A stretch of DNA of 64,000 nucleotides from Apoda limacodes (GCA_946406115.1 OX291553.1:14327001-14391000); one strand, 5' to 3'; counted from the first letter of the stretch, positions 22,545 to 34,115 are shown. Made by a program: numbers and translations. Notes: generated from the sequence alone by a model not told the origin.

Positions 22545-22665
22545 TTTTTTTTTTATACCACTAAGGTGGCAAACAAGCTTACGGTCCGCCTGATGGTAAG
22601 CGGTCACCGTAGCCTATGGACGCTTGCAACACCAGGGGTATCACCCGCGCGTTGCCGACATGCCG
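22545..22665 (-). mobile_element. CR1/Zenon-like 3' end
   Basis: The same tail in reverse: a T-run, TACCACTAAGGTGGCAAACA, GGTCCGCCTGATGGTAAGCG, GGACGCTTGCAACACCAGGG, then CGCGCGTTGCCGACA. The 5' break is at about 22,665. Confidence 0.8.
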
Positions 22666-22692
22666 ACAGGAAATAATAAAATAAACAGACAC

Positions 22693-22849
22693 AATTTTGA
22701 CAATAGTGGTGTGCCCCAAGGCATTGTACTAGTTCCGCTGCCTTTTTCGGATTATATAAATGATCTTTTAAAAGTTCCAGGTGTTCCGATATTTTTTTTT
22801 TACAGATGATACCAAAGTGAATATGCAGAAAACAAAATTGACAGTTTAG
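22693..22849 (+). pseudogene. Non-LTR reverse transcriptase fragment
   Basis: Two overlapping frames give SGVPQGIVLVPLPFSDYIND, then a T-run frameshift, then FTDDTKVNMQKTK. GVPQG and the [FY]xDD box are RT motifs 4 and 5, with Thr at the usual Ala position. It lies about 30 bp from an oppositely oriented CR1 tail, so it comes from a different insertion. About 50 codons remain of a roughly 250-residue domain. Confidence 0.65.
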
Positions 22850-24390
22850 AACATGACATCAGTCACAGTCTCAAAGGATTTACCATGCATCGATAGCTTA
22901 TTTTTTAGGAACGAACAAAACAAGTGTTTAATATGAAAGATATAGAAAAATGGAGTAAAACGACTTACCGATTTTTTTTCTAAAATACTTCCAAATACGT
23001 CAATGTAATCGGAGAGCATTTGCATACATGTCGTCCACAATGATTGACGAGTAGATTTTTTTTGGCAACAAAAATCATGTTAATTTAATTTAACATATTT
23101 CGGAGTTTACTGTTTGATACTTCCTAAAATATCCGTAAAATCCATGACTGCTACGTACATTTTAACCTAAAATATTTCTCAAATTGTCAATCTCGCAAAA
23201 CTGGAAATCCATTTAACTGAATTTTACCGTTCTATTTCGGGATAGCTATTCTATTTTTTATTTTTACAGTTCGGAGATATGTAACTTTGTTAGGAATTTG
23301 TTTAAGTGAAAAAATAAAAACATTTATGCGAGTAAAAACTTTTATTTCTGAGTGTGTAGATCATTAAAATAACTAATTGTATTGTAGATGTTCAGTTATA
23401 CGTATGTATAGCCTCTGTTTTAATCCTTTTGGTAAGCTTATCACTACAACACTGCTTATGATATAATGTATCTTGACCATTGACTTCAATTTCTGTAATC
23501 TGTTCTGGCAGTGGACTTCGCATTAGCCTCACTAAATTGACCACTCTTCAGAACGAGACAAAGCTAATTCGCCTAAAGTCGCTGTCTCCTTTCTACAAAA
23601 AAACGTAGAAAGATACAACAACAACTATATAGTTGCCACAAATTAGCTTCGTTTCTGGCACACTTTTGCGACCGTTTTTACTACACAGCTGACGAGATAA
23701 TGCGCTGTTCAGTCTTTATGTCTATGATATGGACTAAGGTGGCGTTGTATACCTACGAGTATGTCCCATCAGTCGTCAATAACCAGTCTCCGGATATAGG
23801 TCCATACGCCTTCTTTAACTATTCCGTGGATCATACCTATACCCGAAGACTGTGAATGAAACTGCGGTAGACCAGATACAGAATAAAAACCTATCTTTGG
23901 CATCCTATTTTTGACGAAGTTTAAGAAGTAGATAAGTCAGGGTTAGAGTAGCTATACGAGTCTTTAAGTCTAATCTTTGATTTTAATTCGAATTATGAGT
24001 TTTTTTTTTGCTTTTTACATTGATTATCGATCAAGTAAAAAATAATTTGATTTGATAATTAAATATTTCTTGATATTCAAAACTGAAGATGCTGTTCACT
24101 ATACCTTATTTTAAGGGTATACAGTTATTTAAAGTTCTAAGACAATCTAAATATGTACTTTCCGTTTATATGGGGGGTTAAAGTGCGTAAAAGAAAAGGT
24201 AACTCAAAATTTTCATTTGAAAAAAATTAATAATTCAAATTTGGAAAGTTTTTATCTCCGGAAATAATTTCCATAAATATTAACGAAAATCATCATCTAC
24301 CATCGGACACCATTTAATTTTTAGCTTTATCTATTTTTTAATCTGTGGTTGTACAATGTTTTTTTAAATAAAATAAAAAAAATGAAAACC
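22850..24390. other. Unassigned AT-rich spacer
   Basis: No gene, RNA or repeat that I can support. Confidence 0.4.
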
Positions 24391-24394
24391 CGCG

Positions 24395-24600
24395 AACGCT
24401 AAGGTTCCCGCTCCCTGCCAAGGTTTTTATCTAATGACTAGAGTTTGAGGTTTTCCAAGAAATAAGTTATTAGAGTATTAAAGGGTCGGCAACGCGCGTT
24501 TAATACACCTGGTGTTGCAAGCGTTCCTAGGCTACGGTGACCACTTACTATCAGGCGGACCGTAAGCTTTATTTGGCATCTTAGTGGTAAAAAAAAATTA
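24395..24600 (+). mobile_element. CR1/Zenon-like ORF2 C-terminus and 3' end
   Basis: Starts in decayed C-terminal coding sequence, passes AGGGTCGGCAACGCGCG, the GTGTTGCAAGCGTTCCTAGG block and GCATCTTAGTGGTA, and ends in an A-run. Stops in all frames. Confidence 0.75.
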
Positions 24601-24861
24601 TACGTTATGTTATGTCTGTATCTTCATTTTAAGACCAAGAATGTGGTTATTCTGTAGCTTAACATTTCAATTTTCGAAACATTATTTTTTTAACATTTTC
24701 ACTTGTTTGTTTATTCATAATATTAAACAATTAACTTATTTTACTTTAGCTATCCATATATTCTTGAGACCAGATAAATCGGTATTACCTTGTTCAGTTG
24801 ATGAGTTCCTAAAGTCGCTTTCCAGCTGCAAGCCCTTGACCCCATCTAGCCATATAGTTAA

Positions 24862-25273
24862 GGTTGCCATACGTCCCGTATATACGGGAGGGTCACCGTA
24901 TTTGAGAACCTTGTCTCGTATTACTGTTTTGTCCCATTTTTCGTTAAAATTCACGATTGTAATACGACTGTCACAAATCGTCAATTTTATGAAAAATTGC
25001 ATTAAATGGCATTAAAATAAAGTTTTTTTAAAACTTTTTACTATAGCACGGAAGCTAAGCAGAAAGAATTTCGTTCAATGACCGAACACTATTTGTCTAT
25101 GTTGCACGTGCATAATTATTTGCCGTCACGCTCGCACAGATGCAATAACCGACCGCTGTCATCAGAAATTACTACTATTTTGACAACTGACACAGGCTAA
25201 GAAGTAAAAGGTCAATGTACGAAATTTGTCACTTTAGACGTCCCGTATCAGTTCCCAATAATTATGGCAATCC
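24862..25273. mobile_element. Possible MITE with GGWTTGCCATA-like ends
   Basis: The left end GGTTGCCATA (24,862) and the right end, read in reverse, GGATTGCCATA (25,263-25,273) are short inverted repeats. A CGTCCCGTAT block lies near each end. The perfect 16-bp palindrome TCCCGTATATACGGGA lies at 24,874-24,889. Open frames over it are antisense to each other and lack motifs. Confidence 0.4.
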
Positions 25274-25337
25274 AACATATAGTACTTATCAAGACAAATA
25301 CAATGAGCCTTAACATTACAGGACTTTATTGCACATT

Positions 25338-25702
25338 GTTAAGAGAATACAATTCACGCCGTCTCGCAGGGCGCTTTATACAAACGTATTTTCCAGTTAT
25401 TTTTAACATTTACTGACCAAACCCCGTGATATTTTGTAGACATGGTCTCAAGCCAAATATCTACGTGTTTGGTTTTCCAAAATCCTAAAAAATGTTTTTA
25501 CTAACTTATAATCTCAATTCAGACCATTTGTATGAAAAACTAGAATCCTCTATAGCTATTAACCTACACAATTAATTAGATATTTATTCTTAGACCATGT
25601 CTTCAAAATTTCGTGATATTAGATTAGTAAGTGTCAAAAAGAAGTTGAAAATTCGTTTGTATGAATCACGCTGCGATGCGCAGTAAATCATATTCTCTTA
25701 AC
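25338..25702. mobile_element. TIR element, family GTTAAGAGAATA, copy 1 (365 bp)
   Basis: The left end GTTAAGAGAATACAATTCAC and the right end in reverse GTTAAGAGAATATGATTTAC start arms of about 110 bp that also share TCTCGCAG, TTCATACAAACG, CTTACTAATC-like and TTTTGAAGACATGGTCT-like blocks. Both ends carry TTAA (25,339-25,342 and 25,698-25,701), which could be a duplicated TTAA target as in piggyBac-like elements or part of the repeat. A related copy lies at 43,701-44,080. Non-coding, so non-autonomous. Confidence 0.75.
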
Positions 25703-25768
25703 AAAGTCACATAGATATCCCAAATTGCAACTCAATATTTTGCCAGCCAGTGCTTTAATAATATCAAA

Positions 25769-25896
25769 GTGCAGCAAATTTTCTGACCTTCTGACCTTAG
25801 GTGTTTGGTCGCTAGTGTCGTACTAAGTTCACACTATTTCTATATGGCGATTATAGTTTTGATTTTCGACTAGCGGGTCAGATAAGTCTGTTGCAC
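25769..25896. mobile_element. MITE, family AGTGSMACAAACTTWCTGACC, copy 2 (128 bp)
   Basis: Ends AGTGCAGCAAATTTTCTGAC and, in reverse, AGTGCAACAGACTTATCTGA. The interior (TTCACACTATTTCTATATGG, then CGATTATAG) aligns with the copy at 11,939-12,056 in the same orientation. Confidence 0.65.
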
Positions 25897-25899
25897 TGC

Positions 25900-26270
25900 A
25901 CAAATGTGGAACCTTACGAATGAAGGAAGTGAAATAAAAACTTTATAACCAGAATAACGTAACATGTCTTTGAGTCTTATTTCATTGTGCTGTTTAATGA
26001 AATGAAGGAATATTTGGCTTTTAATTTTTTGGCAGTTTTAGATGTACTTAGGTGAACACGAGTTTTATTAACAAGACTAACTGAAGTGCAATTGAACGCA
26101 ATATCCGCTTTCAAACGAGTTTCAGTGAAAATTGGAGCAGAGTTTAACTACGTACGATAGATGCGAATGAATATTAAATGCTATTTTTTATTAGCGTAAC
26201 AGAATTTTTAATATGTATGTGTTCTATACTACACTTCTATAACGAAACCTTTAAATAAATTAGGACAGTC
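25900..26270. other. Unassigned spacer
   Basis: Nothing recognised. Confidence 0.4.
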
Positions 26271-26274
26271 CTTT

Positions 26275-26407
26275 TTAGAGTTCCGTAGCTAAATGTACCC
26301 AAATGAGACACTTATCCGTAAAATTCCATCAGAATCGATAGACGGTGGAATTATAAGTCTGTGACATTGTACAACCGGACCGGTTGGGCCACTTAGCTAC
26401 GGAACCC
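26275..26407. repeat. Short inverted-repeat element related to the GGTTCCGTA repeats
   Basis: GAGTTCCGTAGCTAAATG (left) and, in reverse, GGGTTCCGTAGCTAAGTG (right) enclose about 100 bp containing GTAAAATTCCATCAGAATCG and AACCGGACCGGTT. Confidence 0.6.
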
Positions 26408-26409
26408 AA

Positions 26410-28400
26410 AAACGGCATGTTCTCATTGGTTAGACGATAACCAGAAAGTAAAATTGTATAATTGGAGATCTACTATAATTTATTTCTTCGACATTGTTTC
26501 TTTACAATAATCAAGTGCGAGTATATATAATACAGTGGTCGGGCTCACGAACCCCATAATAATATATTTTTCATCACACTTACACAAAACCTGTAAACGC
26601 TCTACGTACTTTCTATTATATCAAGTATCCATAAACGTGCTATCTGTGATTCAAGATACGAAATACGTGCCAAGCGATCAACTACAAGTTTTAACTTGAG
26701 CCAAAAGTTTTTTTATACTTACATACTATATTCTCTAGGTATCTCCGCCATCTGGTGGTGGCGTTGTTTTTCATACTTCTATTCCCGTCATTTAATTGTA
26801 TTTTGGTGAGTTTATTTATTTTTTATATTTATTTATTTACTCAAAAATGTGATGAAAAAAATTGTGTGTATCTATGTCAAATTTCATCTTAAAAATTTGG
26901 TGGTCATTTACTATTTTAATTTTAAAAATGATTAGTTTGGTATTATTTGCTTACAAATAGGTAATAGATAGGTGTAAAAATTTAATGTATAATTTTACAT
27001 TAAAATGAGTACTTATTTGTAGGTAATCAGTTACTATTTTTGGTAGTAAACGGTGTTATTTTTGACGTTATATTTTACTATATCTGGTGAAAAGTTAAAA
27101 CATAAGCCATAATAAAGCAGTTACCGTAGGAATCTTAGTTGATAATCGGTGAAACTGTGGGTTAATGCTAGTTTCCCTATAAAGATAGGATAACATTTAT
27201 TTATTATGTCAATAAATCATTTACACACTTAACAGACAAACAAACCGATAATCTATTATTACATTTAATAATATTAGTATGCGTATCACCAAACAAAATA
27301 AATTATAAACGCTTTTATTACAAACTACATAAATATTTACTATTTATACTAACGTACAATTTGGCTGCGTATCTATTTTTGAAGTTTCCTGCTTGACTGA
27401 ATACAAAATTCAATACCTAAACAAATATTAGAAAAGTCCATTTAAACCTAATCCAGTCAGTCAATTTACTTAATTTAATTGAAAACGAGACTAGCTGTGT
27501 TAATTGGCTAAATTAACTAAATTTAAATAAAGACAGAAAATAGATTAAATTACTTTTCGATGAATACTAAATATTCGTAAGTGTTATTGTTTATTAAGAA
27601 AGAGAATAACTCAGAAATATAACATAAGTGCATGTTATATTATAAACGGTGTAAGGAACATCATGACGAACCATAGGTTTAGTACATGATTCTGAACCCT
27701 ATAGAATTTTACGTTGGTCTTTTCATGGTTTTATGTATTTTTTTGGCTTTTTTTTTAACTGATATCGCAACCCCATTTTAACTAAAAAAGTAATAAAAAA
27801 CGATAAGTTTATTATTTTCATCTGAAACTGCAGTGTAAATCAAATTTAAAATCAGCTGTTTAGATACGCTTAAAATAAATTCTTGAGTAAGGTCAACGTA
27901 CCTACACAACAGCACACAATAGGCACAAGCTCACACCACGGTAAAGAAAAAGCAGTAGGCATCGATGTGCGGCTATACCTACATTCTGTGTCCGCGCGCA
28001 CGTTAGTAACACGCGTTTGCAATACATTGCGCGCTTTCACACGATACAAAAATGACATAAACTATAATTTTCCATTTTTTTGTAATTTTTTCATAAACTG
28101 AAAATGCTTCTTTTTGCCAAAGTTGTCGTCACGGTGTGACTTACACGGTGTATATCGCATATTAAATATCTGCCTCGAGGTTTAGTAATAAAGCAACTGC
28201 AATGCCAGAGTTAAATTTAAATTCAGCGGTAAAATAGGTGGGCGACTTGCAAGTGTCGTGATTTCTTTCGTGAAGGAAACTTTTTCTAGTCATCGTAACC
28301 ACCGCCGACCGCGAAAGACCTGTAATGTTATTACATTCAACGGCACTGCTCGCCATCGTACATGTACCTACATGTACATAGACTTCGTACCTAAGCAATA
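26410..28400. other. Unassigned spacer
   Basis: Includes a Helitron-like end line at about 27,150-27,172 (GTGGGTTAATGCTAG) too decayed to call, and a GC-richer patch at 27,890-28,040 with open frames on both strands but no motif. Confidence 0.35.
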
Positions 28401-28403
28401 CCA

Positions 28404-28449
28404 GCTGGTGGTGAAGGACAGCGACCCCGAGTTCCAGGCGCAACCCTGA
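28404..28449 (+). CDS. Weak candidate for a terminal coding exon
   Basis: After a possible acceptor (CAATACCAG, 28,396-28,404) the frame reads LVVKDSDPEFQAQP and stops at TGA (28,447-28,449). Codons here are GC-ending (CTG GTG GTG AAG GAC AGC), unlike the AT-rich surroundings, which is why I list it. No donor, upstream exon or protein match can be shown. It may equally be repeat-derived. Confidence 0.2.
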
Positions 28450-28735
28450 TCAGCTGGCTATGGTAGCATGGACCATGGGCTCGGACATCCACGTTGCCTA
28501 GGTGGCAATTCTCCGATTCGTCACGACGTGATATCAGTTAATCCTAGGCTGACCTAAATCTCCAATATAAAGTGCTTTTAGCTATACAGTGCCATTAGGT
28601 AGTGAATAGAAAAAAAGGTAATAAACCATTGTAAAGTGTTAAGTTAATCTAGGTGTTATAATAGAATTATATTTTAGATAAATTTGTTAAGAATATTTTT
28701 ATAAAGTGCTGTTCCAAAATACTAGCAACTTAAAT
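28450..28735. other. Unassigned spacer
   Basis: The first 50 bases continue GC-rich; the rest is AT-rich with no feature. Confidence 0.4.
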
Positions 28736-28738
28736 ATA

Positions 28739-28855
28739 GGCGAGAATCGAACCCATTATCTCATTCCTATATTCAAATTTGACGGCCAAGGGGTTGAGTC
28801 ATGTTGACTAAGTGATAGCTAGCCAAGGCTTGGGTTCGAATCCCAAACTGAACCG
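28739..28855 (+). repeat. Two tRNA-like B-boxes, facing each other
   Basis: A perfect B-box GGTTCGAATCC (28,833-28,843) lies on the + strand with a poor A-box upstream. A second one, GGTTCGATTCT in reverse (28,742-28,752), faces it. They look like heads of tRNA-derived SINEs; neither folds as a tRNA by eye. Confidence 0.45.
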
Positions 28856-28859
28856 TTAC

Positions 28860-30000
28860 ACAATGGGGATTTAGCCCATAGTGCTAAAGAGAAAGCTGGT
28901 CCACTGGATAGTACCTTTGCCTAAAACTCATATTTGGACTATCAACAGAGCGAAGCAGCACATAACCTAGGGACAAAGGTTACTTCATAGCTCATGGCTT
29001 TAACTTTGATGCGCTGCCGCGTGTCTAGATATGTTTATAACCTGCCTTTATAATACTGTTACAAATATTTGTACTTAAGTATTTACGCGAAGAAATATAT
29101 TTAACATCGATTCCTAATCGTAAACATTCGATTATTTTAATATTACATATAAGTACAGTACAGATCTAACATGCGATAACAACATAACAAAAATAGTCTA
29201 TGAAACTTTCATCATTTTCTTCTGTTACATGAATATTACCTATTCCTTGACCATGAATGTCAATACCGTCCACATTTATAGATTAAATAGCAGCATGGAG
29301 TCACGCGATGTTCTCATTACATGGAAATATTCGGAGAAAACTCGAAGAATTCCTTACTTTCAAGTGTTATGCGATAATATCGTACAAATATGTCGTGAAT
29401 ATAAAGTGTCGAGATTGATATTGAAATGGAAAGAAAATCCGAACACTTATTGAATATACCAACAATACCGTCAATGCCTGTCAGTTTTTTTCTTTCTTTT
29501 TTTCTTCTTTTTCTAGTGACGGTTGTATATTGAGAGATTCATAACTGGCATAAAGTAATAAACCAGTAGCAGGCGTATAGTTTGAATAGTTATATAGTAG
29601 ATGTTTGATTTTTGGAGGTTAGGATATTTATAAACGCTATTTATATGGCTTAAGGGTAAAAGCTGTTTAAATAGAAAGAAAATACTTATTCCTAAAGGGT
29701 TGGTCAAAGATAAAACCATCGTCAAATGTTAAGCATTGAACCGCTGACCTAACTAGGAAAGATTGTTACCATGTTTTCCTAAAAATAATTTTCGTAATTT
29801 TTTTTCGTAATTTTGCATTCTAACCGTGTTTTTTTTAGATTAGATCGTTGACAACTTAAATGCATAGATGAATATTATCTCTGTAGGAGACACGCATAAA
29901 ATAAAGAATTTATTAAATCGTAATGTATACTTATACCTCACAAAATTTCTTCTCAAATGCACGCCGCAAAAAACTTTTTATGTATTGTTATTTAATCTAA
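28860..30000. other. Unassigned AT-rich spacer
   Basis: A 74-codon frame at 29,229-29,453 has no recognisable motif or splice context, so I do not call it a gene. Confidence 0.35.
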
Positions 30001-30001
30001 A

Positions 30002-30250
30002 TCTAAACTAATATATATTTGTTAAAGTCTGCGTTTGATTGTTTATTTGTTATTCCTATCGAGCAAACAATTAAGCTGATTTATAGTACAAAGATTATTG
30101 AAGGGATGGAAAAGGACAAAGGATACTTTTTATCCTATATAATTTACTGCAGGAATAACTATAACTGAACCTCACATAAACTAATCAAATAACAATCCGT
30201 AGAAGTCTCATGCCGATAACCAAAAAATAGAGCGTGCGGATCCGGTCACA
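30002..30250 (+). mobile_element. Decayed Helitron-like copy
   Basis: A degenerate start TCTAAACTAATATATATTTG follows A. It is followed by the TTTTTATCCTATATAATTTA line and a decayed end (GTAGAAGTCTCATGCCGATA, then AGCGTGCGGATCC) comparable to the ends at 32,450-32,507. No intact CTAG terminus. Confidence 0.4.
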
Positions 30251-30254
30251 CCAT

Positions 30255-30720
30255 TATTATATGTACTAGTATATAAAGAGCTACTGTTAATTTTTTTATG
30301 TTTGAGACATTAGTCGTGACTTACCAAGACGCACGACTTTAAGGTTTTATAACATTGATCAAAACATTAAAGAATTATAAGAACTGATAGACATGGCGTA
30401 ACTATAAGGGCGGCTATAGAATTCTAAAACACCAAAGTTAAAAGTCTTTCACCTGGATAACATTTGTTTTATATGAAAACAAACAGATGGCTTAAGAGAA
30501 ATAAAAACATAAAAATAAAGCGGAAAATTTTATTAGGTAGTAAAAATAATGAGGGTGATGAAGGAAAAATTTTACACTCAGTAACATTATTATTGTCTGG
30601 TAATGTTTCCCAGCATTTTTAAATTTCATTTCGCAAATTGAAAATACTTTTGTTATGTTAAAAACATGAAGTAAATGCACTTTAAGTGGACTAACTGGTA
30701 CCTAATTACTTAATATCTCG
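30255..30720. other. Unassigned AT-rich spacer
   Basis: No feature recognised. Confidence 0.4.
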
Positions 30721-30724
30721 AATA

Positions 30725-30895
30725 TTCTAGACGCTGCTACTTTATGGGATTTTTTAAGAAGGGATTGATTAGATTTTTAAAGGGTAGCTAGGCAGCGCGC
30801 GAATATTGCCCCTGAAGTTGTAAGCATTTATTAGTGAGGTGAGGTGACTGCTTGACATCAGGCGTTTCAAACAAGTTGTCACCTAAGTGATACTA
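30725..30895 (+). mobile_element. CR1/Zenon-like 3' end, strongly decayed
   Basis: TATGGGATTTTTTAAGAAGG (the YDMGFFKK coding end), then AGCGCGCGAATATTGCCCCTG, GACATCAGGCG and TCACCTAAGTGATAC. Older than the other tails by mismatch density. Confidence 0.6.
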
Positions 30896-30899
30896 TGCA

Positions 30900-31600
30900 A
30901 CAAGGTTTCCAGATTAAAATCTTCGTAAGTAGAAATAGGCATAGATTTTACACAACAATTTCCGAAACATCTCGGATTCGCCGCTTAGGTAGGAATGTCT
31001 TTCCTTTTTTTTACCTTATCCTCTTTGTATCAGAGTCTGCTGCCTAATCTTCAAACATAATCAAATATTTTTATTTTCATAACGTAGTCATAGTTTCTTA
31101 AGATTAATCTTGAGCCAGGATTCGAACCTGCAACCCTAAGACCACCTGTTTTAGTGTCAATTGAGATCGTTTTAGTTTTCTTTATTATTTAGGAAAAGTC
31201 CGGGAGACTTGAAACGCTTTTACTTAAAATATTATAGTTTTACCTATTTACTCAAGGTTTAGAAAATCGATTATATATTTTAACGATTGCTAACTCTAGT
31301 AGGTACAATTATGCACGATTGTATTTCCAATATAACATTCCTGTAAAAAGATATTGAATCAAGTCTCCCAACCATCACTGACATTTAAACCATGGAGAGA
31401 GCTGACCATTCTGTTTTAGGGAAAGAGAAAAATATTTTCAGCTTAAATCTTTTTTTTTCATTTGACAATTTATTAACTTAAATATCACAATATAAAGTTG
31501 CTACTGGTAATTCTTAAAAAGAGAGAAAAAAAATCAAACAAATTTTTCAACATAATAATGACGAACTTTTTGATGATATTTATTAAAAAATCTTTAACTT
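30900..31600 (-). repeat. Mostly unassigned; one tRNA-like B-box at 31,118-31,128
   Basis: GGTTCGAATCC in reverse, with CAGGTGGTCTTAGGGTTGCA upstream, suggests a tRNA-derived SINE relic. The rest is not recognised. Confidence 0.35.
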
Positions 31601-31601
31601 A

Positions 31602-32507
31602 TCTATACTTCTATACTGATATATAAAGCTGAAGAGTTTGTTTGTTTTAACGCGCTAATCTCAGGAACTACAGGTCGGATTTAAAAAATTCTTTCAGTGT
31701 TGGATAGCCCATTTATCGAAGAAGGCTATAGGCTATTTATCATCACGCTACCACAAATAGGAGCGGAGCACTACCTAAAAATGTTTCAAAATCGGGGTTT
31801 TTTTATTCCTTTCAGAGCTTACGCTGCGTGCGCTGCATAAACGGTTAGAGTTTCGCAAAAATCATGTACGACAGAATTGTTCCCCTATAAAAGTTTTTAA
31901 AAAAAGTCCGCGACAGCATATGTCTATATTTTAAGGTTGGCCCACTATAACCTTTTTTATGCTACCCATATATGTTCTAAGATAATGCATTATTTGTGAA
32001 GGTGTTTTTATAAACATGATATTAATCTTTATCCAAATAAATACGTTATTCATCACAAGCATTTAATTTAAAATAAAATTGCCCTGTTCATCATTCGATT
32101 TCAATGAATATCTTAGGAGATATCGCAGTCTTAAAATAACGTGGCAGCAAAATAATTATGAAGTATTGCGCGCGCATTTATGATGTGCGAGGCCGGCGGG
32201 CAGTCATGAGGGGGAAGGGCGGTACGTATTATTTAAAAATATTTTAGCTTCTGTTTTTTCTGCCAGGACTACAGTATGGAGTTCTTCAAGAAAGAAGTTA
32301 ATAGATTTCTGAAGGGTCGGCAACGCGCAAGTGATACCCCTGGTGTTGCAAGCGTCCATAGGCTACGTTGACCGCTTACCATCAGGCGGACTGTAAGATT
32401 GTTAGCCACCTTAGTGGTATAAAAAAATAAAATAATTAAGGAGTTTCCGTAAGAATCCTATGCCGTTAACCAATTTTAGGGCGGGCGAAGTCGGTGGCAA
32501 AAGCTAG
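31602..32507 (+). mobile_element. Helitron (about 906 bp) split by a CR1 tail
   Basis: The 5' end is A then TCTATACTTCTATACTGATA (a short stutter of the usual start). It is followed by AAGCTGAAGAGTTTGTTTGT, CGCGCTAATCTCAGGAACTA and CCCATTTATCGAAGAAGGCT, lines I recognise from abundant lepidopteran Helitrons. The 3' end is GCGGGCGAAGTCGG, then AAAAG and CTAG at 32,504-32,507 before T. The 32,278-32,432 segment is a later CR1 insertion. Without it the element is about 750 bp. It has no Rep/helicase frame. Confidence 0.7.
32278..32432 (+). mobile_element. CR1/Zenon-like 3' end inserted in a Helitron
   Basis: TATGGAGTTCTTCAAGAAAG (coding end), AGGGTCGGCAACGCGCAAG, GTGTTGCAAGCGTCCATAGG, GCTTACCATCAGGCGGAC, GCCACCTTAGTGGTAT and an A-run. 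It interrupts the Helitron, so it is younger than the Helitron. Confidence 0.8.
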
Positions 32508-32514
32508 TTTCTAA

Positions 32515-32920
32515 TAAATTAGCATTATTGATCACTCTCGTTTTCATTAGTGTTTTACGCGAATAACGTGACTTTACCAAAATTTCGAAACATTTCTTTC
32601 AAATTAACAACATAAAACTTTTAAAAACCAGACATTTTAAAATCTTTTATCATTTTTTAAAACTATTAACTTATTTCTAATAAATTGGCATTATTCGTTA
32701 TCTTAAACAAATTCTTTTTATTAAAACTTATAACGTCTTAATGTAGTATTGTCGATTCCATACTTCATAGATGTTTCCATAATAGAAGGGCCTTCTTTTA
32801 TTTTAACTATGGCATTTTGTAATTCTTCTTTAGTGTATTTTTTCTCATGCGTAAATTGGAGACTTGTATTGAATTGGCATTGTGGTCTTCACATAATCTG
32901 TATTTATAAAAGGCAAACGT
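32515..32920. other. Unassigned AT-rich spacer
   Basis: No feature recognised. Confidence 0.4.
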
Positions 32921-32924
32921 TACT

Positions 32925-33065
32925 AACTGACTGACTGATCTGTCAACGCACAGCTCAAACGACTGAACGGATTGCGCTGAAAATTGGCACACATATAGCT
33001 ATTATGATGTAGGTTTGTACTAAGAAAGGATTTTACAAAACGCAACCCCTTTCACTCAAAAATTT
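32925..33065 (+). repeat. Helitron-related dispersed repeat
   Basis: GACTGACTGATCTGTCAACG, CACAGCTCAAACGACTGAAC, TAGCTATTATGATGTAGG and AAGAAAGGATTTTACAAAAC follow the order of a common lepidopteran repeat I remember. Its terminal CTAG end is not preserved here. Confidence 0.5.
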
Positions 33066-33069
33066 TGAA

Positions 33070-34115
33070 AGATGGTTCAACTCTCCCACCTAGGCAAGTC
33101 TCCCATATTTCCCCTATATGTTTGCAAAATAAATATTACAAAATTATTATCTAGTAAGCAAGATCATACAATTAGTAAGCACAAGCATAAAACAAAGTTA
33201 ATAGCGAGAAGCGTAGAAATAATAGCGTACGAGCCGAATGAAGCCTTCCGCCTAGTGCCAGGATTAAATCGCGCCTGTGTAACTTAGTACTTTTTGTATG
33301 CTTAACAAATCAAAGTAAATTTTCCAATCAAAGGAATCCAAATCACGATTTTCTACTATGTTACTAATATTGCTGCAGACATATTTAATTTCCTATTACA
33401 TTCATATTTTAGGGTTCCTAATATTACATAATTTTGTTTTGTTTTTGCTGATTTAGAAATAACTTTCGAAGCTGATCAAAAGCGCTTTAATTACCTGACC
33501 GTTTAAATAACAGCCTAAAAGAAATAGGTATCATATTTATCGGTTTCATATAGAAAGAAGATGACAATAATACTAAATTTGAAAACTTGAAAGATAAAAA
33601 AAAAACGCCACTGATTGCAACTTCTGCGAACCAAAGAAGCTGGATTAACGTAGAATTTAATGGAAACATACGAAAATTTTCACATACTGTTTTGCTACGC
33701 AATAAAGCTTTATTAATGTCAGAAATAAAATGAAAAGCGGAGTGCTCTTGTGACATCGAGGGTACTTCAAAAGATCAGCTTATTAATTTATATCTATTTT
33801 GATCTTTTCTCCGTCCCTCTTCGTTCCAGTTATTTGGCAAATCATTTTGTATTATAATTTACTAGCAAATATTACAACAATGTTACTAAAGGAACAATAC
33901 TAGAACGACAGACAACAAAGTAATCGCATAAAAGCTCCATCTTTAATGTTAAGGATTCCGTATTTTGTTTTAAGATTTTTTTTTCATTTTTATTTGTTTT
34001 TTTTTATTTTAATTTTAAACTCACAAAGTCTGTCTTAATATTAAGTCATATTATTTAGTGTCTATTAAGAGTAAAATAAAGTTTTTATTAAAGTTAAAAT
34101 ATGCAAGTACAGATA
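33070..34115. other. Unassigned spacer
   Basis: No gene supported; short frames lack motifs. Confidence 0.4.

Noticed and set aside
24584..25015. 143-codon open frame on the + strand (with an 88-codon frame opposite)
   Set aside because: It starts in a CR1 A-run and runs into a possible MITE. No domain, signal or codon bias; the two frames are antisense shadows.
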